Shown: positions 34,641-45,000 of the stretch, piece after piece
Numbering within the stretch: position 1 is the first letter of the stretch
Layout of the letters: each line of letters starts with the position of its first letter
Origin: Saccoglossus kowalevskii
Taxonomy: Eukaryota; Hemichordata; Enteropneusta; Harrimaniidae
NCBI RefSeq assembly: GCF_000003605.2
Contig: NW_003116946.1
Span: 881,130-933,420, forward strand
Reading direction: 5' to 3'
DNA length: 52,291 nucleotides
The notes under the pieces: generated by a model
The model's database searches: none
What the model was told of the DNA's origin: nothing
The model's input: only the letters and a program-made list of their open reading frames with translations
Made by a program: the position numbers and the translations under genes

Positions 34641-35649
34641 AACACGAATTGAAAGTAAGAATTTCAGTGTTTTGATTTTATGTATGAATGTATGAAAAAA
34701 GTATATTGGGCAATTTCACACATCCATATAAAGCACATAAGTTACACACAGTCAAGATAGGTATTTTCAAATCGATTATTAGGTCATTGTATTAAAAATG
34801 ATGTTTACAAATTGTACTGACCTTGACAAATATGCATATTCAGGTAAGCTATTTTGTTCATTTGGATCTAATTTCACCAACATATATGTCATGTAGTGAA
34901 TATAATTCAAGCAATATCTGAAATTAATCATATTTACTTAGCCGAACAAGAAGTGATGTCATCATAGGGAATGATGGAGACCTTAACGTTTCTCACAATT
35001 TAAATAATTACAATTTTTTTACAATATTATGGATAGTAACCAAAGAAGAACGGACAGATTGTGAAATAATACCATTGTTGGTAGCATGAAAACAATGACA
35101 TACATACCAGTAACTTACTGATACGAGTAAAAAAAACTCTCATACCTACTGAGATACCATCAATAATAAAACAAACATTTGCTCTTTTTCAAAGTAGATA
35201 TCCAATGGAAACTGTTGTATATAATTGTATTTGTTACTTTCATGTAATTAAGCTATTGTGTGTATAGAGGCAGATTTGTACAAGAAAAACTAGTAGCAAA
35301 AATTAACGTTTTTTTCTTTTACCATATTACTTACACATAAACTATAAATTAAAAATCTCTTACTTGAATCACTGAATCTGATTCCAATTTAACATCAAAA
35401 TACCTTTCGATTGCCCCATTAGGATGTAGTATTAATGAGATGATTTATGATTTGTAAATATAAATAATAATTTTCATATCTAATATAACACTATCTCACA
35501 ACATTCACTACGGACCCATCATTATATTAAATTGAAATTTACACTAATATCACATAATTTGAATATGTTTGAGTACAATAAAATGCATTTCATTTGGTAA
35601 ATTATATGATTTGAATTGACAAGGTTGATTTTTGTTATCTCAATTCACA
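34641..35649. other. Gene-free stretch
   Basis: Very AT-rich and without signals that I recognise. Confidence 0.4.
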
Positions 35650-36920
35650 TCATTTTAAACATATTTTCCCCATCCCCAGCAATTTACATCTTATTACACT
35701 GAAAATAGCCCTATATATATGCCTATAAGCTGGTATTACAACATACCGAGTAATTCACAATATCGATAATGCCTGAACGTGACATCACAAATGACATTAC
35801 AATGAGAATCAGTAAAAACTGTGAAAAACGCATATAAATCAATCAACATAGAGGGCAGTATTGGCTGACGTACTATGGTGAACCCACTGAACAAACATAA
35901 AGTGGTTAAATACGGGTGGAAAACTAGCATGACAGGACACGTGTCAAGTCCCTGGAAAGATGTGTGTGTGAGTGGTTTCACAGACCTAATCCACTTACTT
36001 TACTTTTTGAAATACATAACATTTCCCAGGAGACTATAAAACTACTTTGAACATTTAATATTAAAGTTTCTATAACCGTTCTTTTTTGTTGTGTACAGGT
36101 AGTGGGTGTCGCTTAACAATAGTTTAAGGGTCACAATTTGTGATGCAAGCAAATGTCGTTCATGTGTTCAACTTGAAAAAAACACAATAAATTATGTCTA
36201 TCTTACTTGGCCAAAGTTGAGTCAAATGTAGGATTAAAAATCAGACTAACGAACAAACAAACACCATAGCTAGGTCGTCGGTTGTCTGCGTGTTAAAGGT
36301 GAAGAGTACGACATGTCACGTGGTTATACAACCGTCGTCGTCTAGAACAATCTAGAATATATATCATGCCTCTTTTCTACAATTGCTATTTCTATAATAC
36401 AGTCAGTTACTACGCTGTGCGAGCATTAACCAGTAGTCAGATAGGCCCTTGTGACCAAACGAAGTAGAAACAGACTCAATCAGCTGCCACGTTGTCGACG
36501 TATTACTAAGTATTTGAAGGAATAGTACATTTTGAACCATGGCATCGTCACGATCTCACCGGTCGTTCACTCCATCAAGTCTTAAACATGTCGGTGTTTA
36601 TGCGCCATACTCCTCATACAGTGCTTATGTACAGTATCACTAAATATGTACAGATACAAACCCGCGATTGCATGTGCAGAAAGCATGATATCTTCAAGCC
36701 TGCATGACATCATGTGTTGATTATATACTAACATGTAGCTGATGAGACAGTGGTTGTAGGAAAGTGTAGGGAAAACTAGCACCTGCAATATTAACGGCAG
36801 ACCGTGGTATCTTAGATAACGGACTACCTAATGACCTAGCCCTGTCTAATCAAGATTGCTAATTATAGACCATGCGAGTCAGTAAGCATGTGATCCCATT
36901 CATACGGACATTTCGTTAAG
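35650..36920 (+). repeat. Segmental duplication, copy b
   Basis: Second copy of the block at 33200-34430, about 2.45 kb downstream, with many small indels. No gene in it. Confidence 0.8.
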
Positions 36921-37076
36921 TTATAATAATTATTAATCGATTTTTGATTATTGAAACATATATATTTGAATTTGTTTATGAAACCGGACATTTCAACTAC
37001 ACTTAATTTTCACGAACAAAAATGAGATAAAGTCGGAATATGACGTCATTATTGGATATCATAATGAAAGGTTTAT

Positions 37077-37475
37077 TCATCTCACGTTAAACATTAGATT
37101 ACTAATTACATCTGAGGGAGAAAAATAGGTCACCAGGTGCACTATCATATTGACGGCAGCCGAGTGTGTGACTGCGTGAGACATCTCCAATTTAACAGCA
37201 TCCGCAATGGAAACACTATTGCACTCAGCAGTCGTAGTGACTTTTAGATATTCTAGTTTAAAACCAGTGCCCATAAAAGAATGTTTTCTTCCACTGTTTG
37301 TTGCCAGGATGACACCACGACACAACTTAGTGCAACCACTTTTCAGAGTATAATACATTTCTTGACACCGTTCCTGAGCTAAAATTGCAATCACTGACGA
37401 TGATGTAATAACGTCGCTAATAACACGTGTAAAACACTCCAATTGACACATATGGTAAAGCAATAAAACAATCAA
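37077..37475 (-). CDS. Hypothetical open frame, 132 codons
   Basis: Longest frame in the window not explained by a repeat or by antisense to a gene. The predicted product has a hydrophobic N-terminus (MIVLLLYHMCQLECF) and several cysteines but no domain I recognise. It is not FABP-like despite the matching length. No TATA box or convincing splice sites are seen. AT-rich DNA yields frames near this size by chance, so this is a weak call. Confidence 0.15.
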   Translation of the reverse strand: MIVLLLYHMCQLECFTRVISDVITSSSVIAILAQERCQEMYYTLKSGCTKLCRGVILATNSGRKHSFMGTGFKLEYLKVTTTAECNSVSIADAVKLEMSHAVTHSAAVNMIVHLVTYFSPSDVISNLMFNVR

Positions 37476-37479
37476 TGGC

Positions 37480-38333
37480 CCTGCAATATATTAATGCATT
37501 AGACGGTCGATGATTTACACAAAACTAAGTTGAGTGATTCTAGATGTTTTCAAACCAACATAACGACCGATGACTAATATTGTTTGTACCATAATTCTAA
37601 TTCTATTAGCGACAGCGACGAGTGCACCACATTCACGGACTCAGATTAATGTTACATTGCTCGTTATTAGCCGACTCCATTACATCTAGAAATACACTTT
37701 AATAATTTTAGGAAAAAAATCGTGTTCCTCATTATTCTTCCTTACGAACGTTAACCAAATGGGGCTACGTCTATATGATCGCCCGTTGAATCGAAAAGAA
37801 TATTGTACAATAATAAGAATGTAAATGACATCATCATACCGAATTTGGGTGTAGTTTTCTAATACATATTCACCCATTTTTTGGTATTAATACGGGATTC
37901 TCCGTTCGCACACATAGGACGAACATTTACAGAGGGCTGTTGAAGTGGGTGAACTGGAGTCTGTGTAAGGGTCGTCGTGCAGTTATTGACACGTCCAATC
38001 CATTCATGGTTATAGCTTGCTTGCCTGCCACTCAGCGACAAAAATGAGACGTGCTGACTCAGCTTGATTACAAACTTTTAAAAAATCATGTGATGCGAAA
38101 GTTCATAGTATTGTAGATTATTTCAATTTTGCCTGATGGAGGGGGATTCGGGTGAAAAATGAATAATATCTTTATTATTATGCGTACATTTGATCTGTCT
38201 CAAGCACACACACTGTATCAAAATCGTTTCTTTAGAGGGTTGGTTTTTTTAATTCAAGCCAATTAACTAGTCCAAGTAAATGTTTTGTTTTGTGTATGAG
38301 AGATACCCCCAAAGCAAATGCTGTTTTCCGTTA
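37480..38333 (+). repeat. Clade II upstream unit (gene 4)
   Basis: Homologous to about 46270-47383 upstream of the pseudogene. The shared order includes GCTACGTCTAT, CGCCCGTTGAATCG, AAATGACATCATCATACCG, TTTTCTAATACATATTCAC and GTGGGTGAACT. Part of it also matches upstream of genes 5 and 6. These blocks show that clade II genes were copied with 0.5-1 kb of 5' flank. Confidence 0.8.
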
Positions 38334-38357
38334 ATTTGCATACTACATCCTATATTA
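38334..38357 (+). promoter_or_regulatory. Core promoter of FABP-like gene 4 (octamer + TATA, clade II)
   Basis: ATTTGCAT at 38334-38341, the inverse of the POU-factor octamer ATGCAAAT, then nine bases and TATATTA at 38351-38357. Spacing is identical in all four clade II copies. The ATG is 97 bases after the TATA start. Confidence 0.75.
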
Positions 38358-38447
38358 GATCATTCATTACAGCAGCCATCTCCACTTTACACCTTGTATC
38401 GGCTGTCAGTTCATTCAATCCATATCCACTATATCTCATCCAGCAAC

Positions 38448-38846
38448 ATGGCTTTCGCCGGAAAATGGGCCTTCGTGAGGAATGAGAAGATGAGGGAGTT
38501 TGCAACTGCTGCCGGAGCACCAGAAGACAAAGTAGACAAAATGATTGATGTACCGATAACAGTGGATTGCAAAAAAGATGGTGATTTCTACACGATGACT
38601 TTCACCGGACCCGAGAAAAGTATCGTACAGAAATTCAAGTCAGACGCAGAATTCACCGAAGAAATTGGGCCTTTCGGCAAGAAACGACAGGCTATCGCTA
38701 AAATAGACGGTGACAAGATGGCCATCAGGGGAGTCAATGAAGGCGAAGCAGTGGAAAAGAGAGAGGTAATCGGCGACGAAATGATCTTTACATTCGTCAA
38801 ACCTGGAATTCCATTCATGGCGAAACGCTACTTCAAACGGGCTTGA
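38448..38846 (+). CDS. FABP-like intracellular lipid-binding protein 4 (clade II), 132 aa, intronless
   Basis: Predicted cytosolic lipid carrier of the FABP/CRABP barrel family. The frame is open farther upstream, to 38280, but MAFAGKW is chosen as the start: it has context CAACATGG, lies after the TATA-defined start site and aligns with every sister gene. GKWAFVRNEKMREF replaces the usual Asn-aromatic of the FABP signature with Lys-Met. Arg105 (KREV) and Arg127 (KRYF) correspond to the two ligand-anchoring arginines, with two extra residues in the last turn (KPGIPFMAK). The protein is highly charged, about one third Lys/Arg/Glu/Asp. One exon, with ATTAAA poly(A) signal at 39028-39033. It differs from the gene at 43664 at only three residues (positions 20, 86, 107). 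Confidence 0.9.
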   Translation: MAFAGKWAFVRNEKMREFATAAGAPEDKVDKMIDVPITVDCKKDGDFYTMTFTGPEKSIVQKFKSDAEFTEEIGPFGKKRQAIAKIDGDKMAIRGVNEGEAVEKREVIGDEMIFTFVKPGIPFMAKRYFKRA

Positions 38847-39027
38847 AGAGCGTGCTTTGAACTAACTCTGTGGCACCATGCAGTTATTTTCGAATATCCT
38901 GAAACAAACACTGTACTGTAGTGACTCTTTGTTTTTCCGTATTAACTGAATAACTCTTAATATGTGGCTTTTATTTTTTCTGTTTTATTTGCTTGCTGTG
39001 AACTTCTTTTAATTTTCTTCAAATATT

Positions 39028-39033
39028 ATTAAA
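39028..39033 (+). terminator. Poly(A) signal ATTAAA of FABP-like gene 4
   Basis: A variant hexamer inside a conserved TATTATTAAAGG block, also found after gene 5 (41167-41172), gene 6 (43473-43478 minus) and the pseudogene (47710-47715). This supports use of ATTAAA throughout clade II. Confidence 0.65.
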
Positions 39034-39399
39034 GGTCTTTCACAAACGTTACTTGTTTAGTTTGAGAGTGAAATCTTTGCGTTTTTTTAAATGTTGAATC
39101 TAATGTTCGAATCTCAATACTATTTTTTTAATTTGGCATCGGTTAATTATAACGATTCAGAACGGTAACGAACTTCCTAAGACATGAATGTTCAATGATC
39201 GAATATCATCCTCAGATCCCTGATTATAGGTTTATTGTTTTAATGTATTAATAGGGTCATTACGAATTGAATGTTCACTCAAAACAGTCAAAATATATCC
39301 TACACGAACCATCATTAAATTGTCTTTAGATGGATTTTCTACATGCTTCGTACCCCACTAATGCGCATGCGTTCAGGATTTATGTACGGTTACAAACTA

Positions 39400-40130
39400 A
39401 TATTAGTAATATGTACGCAAAATTAACTGTCAAGAGCATGTACAGTAAGTTAACTACAAAATACTAATAAATTGCGGGTTGTCGGAATAGTCTCAGTGAA
39501 ATTGCAAAGGTGTGTTTCAAGGTAAAAAAAAGACATCACTAAATTGATACAACGGTAATATATTCACAATTTCAGCAGCGAAAAGAACAGGAACAACACC
39601 AACAACATCACCACAAGAATGCTGTTTCGAGGAATAAATCAATCAAGTGAAATGTTTGGAATACGTAATCAACCTCACCCCAGCATGCTACATTTGAATT
39701 TAGTCTGAAAACTTGGGAAATAAAGGACCAGCATTACTGTGGACACTGTCTATAAACCAAATATATGAATACCACTTGAAATACTAGTGCTTTATCGCCT
39801 GGTGAGCTATTATTTGTTGTCCCCAACAACGTAAATTTACACTGCTTACATGTGTTGATCGTAGTATAACATGTAAAACACGAAGAATAATGACGCGTCA
39901 AAGCTATCAATGAAGTGATTTGCACAAAACTAGACGTTTATTTTGTCAAAACTATCATGACCAATATTCACAATACTAATGGTAGTATGATAACTGGAAA
40001 GGGTTGACATATATCAGCACTATGATTGATTTTGTGTTAGTTATTGACGTTTATTCAATTTTATCTATGATAAAATATTGTATGATATTAAACACCTAGT
40101 GTTGTATGGAGTGGGTGGGTTCAACGCAGT
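39400..40130. other. Intergenic region between FABP-like genes 4 and 5
   Basis: No gene is seen. Near 39920 the GTGATTT-CACAAAACTA block recurs from 37510 and 46290, so this is where the gene 5 duplication unit begins. Confidence 0.4.
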
Positions 40131-40452
40131 CTGTGTAAGGGTCGTCACATTATTCGCCACGTCCAATCCATTCATGTCTGTAACCCTATCTACGTCTATA
40201 TGATAGCGATGGCAGGTGTGGATTCAGGTCGATTACAGAAAAAAAAAACGTTGACCAGAGTTGCGGATGAGTTGAACATTCTATTGCATAGTGAGGGAGT
40301 GTCGGGCAGAAAAACGACAACATCGATGTCCGAATAAGTGCATAGTACAGTTGACCAAAGACGCTGTTTAATTAAACGCATAATTGTCTAGTCCAAGATT
40401 AAGTGTTTTTATGCATGAGAGACACCCAGACACAAGTGTAGTGATCTGTTTC

Positions 40453-40476
40453 ATTTGCATACCACATCCTATATTA
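40453..40476 (+). promoter_or_regulatory. Core promoter of FABP-like gene 5 (octamer + TATA, clade II)
   Basis: ATTTGCAT at 40453-40460, nine bases, TATATTA at 40470-40476; the ATG is 96 bases after the TATA start. Confidence 0.75.
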
Positions 40477-40565
40477 GAGCATCATGACAGCAGTCATCTC
40501 CACTTTACACCTTGTATCGGCTGTCAGTTCATTCAATCCATATCCACTATATCTCATCCAGCAAC

Positions 40566-40964
40566 ATGGCTTTCGCCGGAAAATGGGCCTTCGCGAGAAA
40601 TGAGAAGATGAGAGAGTTTGCAATTGCTGCCGGAGCACCAGAAGACAAAGTTGACCAAATGATTGATGTACCGATAACAGTGGAATGCAAAAAAGACGGT
40701 GATTATTACACGATGACGTTCACCGGGCCCAAGAAAAGTATTGTACAGAAGTTCAAGACGGGCGAAGCATTCACTGAAGAAATTGGTCCTTTCGGCAAGA
40801 CAAGAGTGGCTATTGCTAGAGTGGAAGGCGACAAGATGGCCATCAGGGGAATCAACGAAGGCGAAGCAGTGGAAAAAAGAGAGGTAATCGGCGACGAAAT
40901 GATCTTTACATTCGTCAAACCTGGAATTCCATATATGGCAAAACGCTACTTCAAACGCGCTTGA
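40566..40964 (+). CDS. FABP-like intracellular lipid-binding protein 5 (clade II), 132 aa, intronless
   Basis: Tandem paralogue of gene 4, 1.7 kb downstream on the same strand. It differs from gene 4 at 17 of 132 residues. Changes cluster in the middle of the barrel (65-68 TGEA for SDAE, and 79-87), a region that in FABPs lies on strands and turns near the ligand portal, so ligand preference could differ. Arg105, Arg127 and the Arg-Tyr-Phe end are unchanged. Start chosen at MAFAGKW, though the frame extends 18 codons upstream. Poly(A) signal ATTAAA at 41167-41172. Cytosolic lipid binding is inferred from the family. Confidence 0.9.
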   Translation: MAFAGKWAFARNEKMREFAIAAGAPEDKVDQMIDVPITVECKKDGDYYTMTFTGPKKSIVQKFKTGEAFTEEIGPFGKTRVAIARVEGDKMAIRGINEGEAVEKREVIGDEMIFTFVKPGIPYMAKRYFKRA

Positions 40965-41166
40965 AGTGTTTGCTTTGACTCAGTGGCGCCATGCAGTGAT
41001 CGTCAACTACCCTGAAATACACCTAACAGACAATGTGACTAGAGGAACTCTTTACTAGATAACCCATAACGTGAATATTATCTGAATTATTCATAATATG
41101 TCACATTTACCTTTATATTTTATTTCATTCATTAACTGTAAATGACTTTTAACATTTACGGAGATT

Positions 41167-41172
41167 ATTAAA
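41167..41172 (+). terminator. Poly(A) signal ATTAAA of FABP-like gene 5
   Basis: In the conserved GATTATTAAAGG block, about 200 bases after the stop codon. Confidence 0.6.
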
Positions 41173-41599
41173 GGATTTCATAAACGTTACGTATTCAGTG
41201 TGATGTATTTGCTTTTAAAATATTCCAATGTTTAACTCTTAACGTCTTTGATAAGATTATTGTTGATGCTGGAAACAAGCGCAAAACTGTTAAAATACGT
41301 GTATCGATTGTCCGTGTAACATTCTGTCGTATTTCCGGGCGCTAAAATAGTTATTGTTTCAGTGAAATTTGGTAATCTTTGGGGTTTATTGCCCAAATTA
41401 GCATTTAGACACCGTGACGTGCTCCAAGTCGCCTTGCTTACAAGTGAGTTATCAGCGATCCAATATTAATATTACCCATTTTGTTTAGTGTAATAAATGG
41501 GTTATTGTAAATGAATGTTAAGATATTTATTTTGCGATATGTTGAATCGTGACCAATATAACAACATAGTAAAGACCAGAGTTGTGTGTATACTGAATC

Positions 41600-42045
41600 A
41601 CGCAAACATGGATTTTTCTGAAAATTAATTTCAAAATTAATCCAATTAAACTAATTTCCCAAATTTCAATAGATGGGGTTGCTTACACGCTTCAGTGTCC
41701 CACAAATGTAGTTACTATCATTGATGATTGCTATTGGAGTCGTTTCTATGGTGTTCACTAAGTGCAGTCACAAATTACAACATCATAAACTGTCATTATG
41801 CGTACGTATTATGGTCATCATGTTTAAATGGTTGTCGTATGGACACCGTGTTAAACAACCTATTGAGTCTAGGAAACCATTCAATATAATCCCCTGGTGA
41901 TCAACTTTTTATTTGGTTATGTTTGCGACGATATTCAGTCATTCGACCTAAACATCTCTCAAATGTCTGTGGTGGCCATGTTGAATATTATACGGTAGAC
42001 TAAAACGATAAAATGATGTATTATATTTGCTATTTATTCAAAACG
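41600..42045 (+). repeat. Segmental duplication (downstream of gene 5), copy a
   Basis: Collinear with 51830-52260. Shared blocks include AATCCAAT, GTGTCCCACAA, ATGATTGC/ATGACTGCCATTG, AAATGGTTGT, ACAACCT-TTGAGT, AATATAA-CCCCTGG and CATGTTG-ATATTA. This ties the right end of the window to the clade II duplication unit. Confidence 0.7.
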
Positions 42046-42849
42046 TGGCGAACACTCGGGATGTCTCTTCCATGCACAATGCACAGCTTTTGAATTCATC
42101 AATTATTTGCAAATAAATGATAAATTTAAAAATACACAGGGACTAAAGTACCCAGGCGATTCAGGAGATATCTCGGATGTTAGCATACATAAGACAAAAA
42201 TAGGGTTTGCTGCAAATGACGTCATTTCGTAAGGTGATTAATTGTTGATACATCTATCTGATGCGTTAAACTCAAACTGAAATAGCTACAGGTTTTGAGT
42301 TATAACTTGGTCTGAAATAATTTCTTTAGAACTTTGGTCAGTAAATACACTTCTTTAGGATTTACATAGAATTACCACATCAGAGTAGCCAGGTCCAAAA
42401 TGTTTTGAGTCGCCCGCGCACGTTTCACGCGGTATACTACATCAGCTCTATTTCATTTCGCAGTCACGACGAAAGCTCGCTCCCTTTATAAATGCTACGT
42501 ATGCCCACTGTGAATCGAGTGTTGCGTACATTATCTAAAACGTGGTAATGTTGCATGAGATACTGCAGTTTATAGACAATTGCAGAAACACTACAAAATA
42601 ATACCTACTTAGTTAGTTCTTCCGTAATGAATTTGTGGTATTTCCTCCACTGTGTGTAATAGTTGTCCCCTCAGACTAGGCGTGTATTTGTTTCTGTTAT
42701 TGATTCCTCCAGAACTTCTTTCCTGTGTAATTTTATTTTATGCAATTCTACCGTCGCCCACATAGTTTCTTACGGCCCCACTTTAAACTGTGTTGTATTA
42801 CTGTCGATAAAACAAACCCGTTCCCTTTATATTTCAATGGAAGTTGAAT

Positions 42850-42903
42850 CCAATCAGCCAAGGGCAGTGCGCAATGACGTCATGTAAAAAATATTCTATA
42901 AGG
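42850..42903 (+). promoter_or_regulatory. Promoter-like cluster without a gene: CCAAT, CRE, TATA
   Basis: CCAATCAG at 42850-42857, TGACGTCA at 42875-42882 and TATAAGG at 42897-42903, in normal promoter order and spacing. The downstream DNA holds only an antisense pseudogene fragment. It may drive a non-coding transcript or be chance. Confidence 0.3.
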
Positions 42904-42984
42904 GAATAAATATATCTTCTTTCAATTATATTGTAAACTCTATTAACATTTATAAAAAATGAAGGTGTTTTATTTGAATGCATG

Positions 42985-43110
42985 GTTCAAAGCACACGTT
43001 CAAGCCCATTGACAAAACGTTTTGCAGCCAATCAACTCCAGGTTTGTCGAATAAAAAGATCATACCCTTGCTGTTTACCCCTCTTTTTTCCACTGCTTCG
43101 CAACGTCAGG
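42985..43110 (-). pseudogene. Clade II FABP pseudogene fragment (3' half)
   Basis: The plus strand reads GGTTCAAAGCACACG, TTCAAGCCC, ACTCCAGGTTTGTCGAAT, AAAGATCAT and TTTTTTCCACTGCTTCGC. This matches in order the 3' end of the gene at 43664-44062 (GTTCAAAGCACGC, TTCAAGCCC, TTCCAGGTTTGACGAAT, AAAGATCAT, CTTTTCCACTGCTTCGC). Only the last third of the coding sequence and the start of the 3' UTR remain, with substitutions and indels that break the frame. It lies just downstream of gene 6, same strand. Confidence 0.8.
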
Positions 43111-43472
43111 TTGTGAATTACATAGCAAACATAATAATATTTGTGTGATGATGTTAGTTAGTAATAAATCCTGGACGCGCTGGCATTAGTGGGTACGAAG
43201 CGTGGGGCAATCCCATCTAACGATATACTGATAAATAACGTAAAACGAATTTAAATAAATGAGAGTATAGCCAGGGATCTGGGAATGGTATTGGATCACT
43301 GAACATCATGTATTAGGAATTTCTAAATCGTTATTTTGAACAATAAACCATAAAGTGAAAGATGCCAAATTTCATTGAAAAAAAAAATAGTATTAAGACT
43401 CGAACATTAGATTCAATATTTGAAAAAAACACTATCACTCTCAAACTGAAAATTTAACGTGTATGAAAGACC

Positions 43473-43478
43473 TTTAAT
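43473..43478 (-). terminator. Poly(A) signal ATTAAA of FABP-like gene 6
   Basis: TTTAAT on the plus strand, in the same conserved block as in genes 4 and 5. Confidence 0.6.
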
Positions 43479-43663
43479 AATCTCTGACCAAAGTTAAAAG
43501 TCGTTCACAGCAAGCAAATAAAAAATAAAGAAAAAAAGCGACATATTAAGAATTATTCATTTAATACAGGCTAACCAGTAAAAAGTCACTACAGTACATT
43601 GTCTGTTTCAGGATATTCGCCAATCACTGCATGGTGCCACAGAGGTAGTTCAAAGCACGCTCT

Positions 43664-44062
43664 TCAAGCCCGTTTGAAGTAGCGTTTCGCCATGAATGGA
43701 ATTCCAGGTTTGACGAATGTAAAGATCATTTCGTCGCCGATTATCTCTCTCTTTTCCACTGCTTCGCCTTCGTTGACTCCCCTGATGGCCATCTTGTCAC
43801 CGTCTACTTTAGCGATAGCCTGTCGTTTCTTGCCGAAAGGCCCAATTTCTTCAGTGAATTCTGCGTCTGACTTGAATTTCTGTACAATACTTTTCTCGGG
43901 TCCGGTGAAAGTCATCGTGTAGAAATCACCATCTTTTTTGCAATCCACTGTTATCGGTACATCGATCATTTTGTCAACTTTGTCTTCTGGTGCTCCGGCA
44001 GCAATTGCAAACTCCCTCATCTTCTCATTCCTCACGAAGGCCCATTTTCCGGCGAAAGCCAT
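43664..44062 (-). CDS. FABP-like intracellular lipid-binding protein 6 (clade II), 132 aa, intronless, inverted
   Basis: The only intact FABP-like gene on the minus strand here. Its protein equals gene 4 at 129 of 132 positions (Ile20, Val86 and Ile107 instead of Thr, Ile, Val; all conservative except 20). That closeness, and the matching flanks, point to a recent inverted duplication or to gene conversion between the arms. Arg105, Arg127 and the Arg-Tyr-Phe terminus are conserved. One exon, with its own octamer-TATA promoter at 44154-44177 and ATTAAA signal. Predicted cytosolic lipid carrier; ligand unknown. Confidence 0.9.
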   Translation of the reverse strand: MAFAGKWAFVRNEKMREFAIAAGAPEDKVDKMIDVPITVDCKKDGDFYTMTFTGPEKSIVQKFKSDAEFTEEIGPFGKKRQAIAKVDGDKMAIRGVNEGEAVEKREIIGDEMIFTFVKPGIPFMAKRYFKRA

Positions 44063-44153
44063 GTTGCTGGATGAGATATAGTTGAGGTGGATTGGATGAA
44101 ACGACAGCCGATTGCCAAATGCGGAGTGAATATGTCTGATGCAAAGACTGATC

Positions 44154-44177
44154 TAATATAAGATGTATTATGCAAAT
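44154..44177 (-). promoter_or_regulatory. Core promoter of FABP-like gene 6 (octamer + TATA, clade II)
   Basis: On the minus strand ATTTGCAT (44177-44170), nine bases, TATATTA (44160-44154); the ATG is about 98 bases downstream of the TATA start. Confidence 0.75.
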
Positions 44178-44640
44178 TACGGAGCACTGCACTCGTGTGA
44201 GGGAGGGTTATCTCTCGTACACAAAACAAAACAAAACATTTACTTGGACTAGTTAATTTGCTTTAATTAAAAACGATCCCACTAAAAAAACAATTTAGTC
44301 TCTAGTGTGTTTGCTTACGACTGATCTAATGTATGCATAATAATAAAGATATTGCCATTCTACCACCCGAAACCCCCCTCCAGTAGGTAATATTCAAATT
44401 ATCTACAACTATGATCTTTTGCATGTATTTTTTAAATCTATAATCAAGCTAAATCCACATTGCTATCAATGAGTGATAGACAGGCGTGTAAACATGGATG
44501 GATTGAACGTGCTGATAATTGTAACGACCCTTACACAGACTCCAGTTAACCCACTTCACACAACACTCAGTGCTCAATATCAATAATTAGTAAATGTCCA
44601 ATCTATGTGTGCGGATGGCGAATCCCGTTTAAAAGTAAAA

Positions 44641-45000
44641 TTATGGAACCGTTAAGCAGAACAAGAAAATGCAGTTCGGACCGTGTTACAGGTGTGTTGT
44701 CATATTTGCGTTTACACATACTTAATAACAACACTAATATTTTAATCACATATTTCTGATTCAAATATCTAATTGCTCGAAACAATAATGATAATTAATT
44801 AAACATTACTTTTGATAATATTATTTTTCTCAGATTAATTGATTATTTATGGAGGGTGAAAAGTAAAATTGAATGAAACAGAATGGATGTGGTGCATATA
44901 TATAAGAATGAGATTGGAGTAAATTTTTAGTGAGCATGTTTCTCTGAAATAAATCATTGTCTATTTGTCCCACTATTTTTTTCTTTTTCCCAGGAATTTC
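44641..45000. other. Gene-free stretch
   Basis: AT-rich, nothing recognised. Confidence 0.4.

Larger units (their letters stand above)
43160..44640 (-). repeat. Inverted duplication of the gene 4 unit
   Basis: Reads on the minus strand as the block 37880-39370. Landmarks include the upstream GTCTGTGTAAGGGTCGT (44520 region), the octamer promoter, the whole CDS, the 3' UTR and the far-downstream CATTAGTGGG-TACGAAG (about 43181). The pair flanks gene 5 as inverted arms about 1.4 kb long. Confidence 0.85.

Noticed and set aside
38280-38447. 56-residue N-terminal extension of FABP-like gene 4
   Set aside because: The extension is upstream of, and overlaps, the TATA box; it is not shared by the sister genes, and MAFAGKW aligns across the family.
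24476-43922. Open frames antisense to the FABP-like genes
   Set aside because: Shadows produced by codon bias of the real genes.
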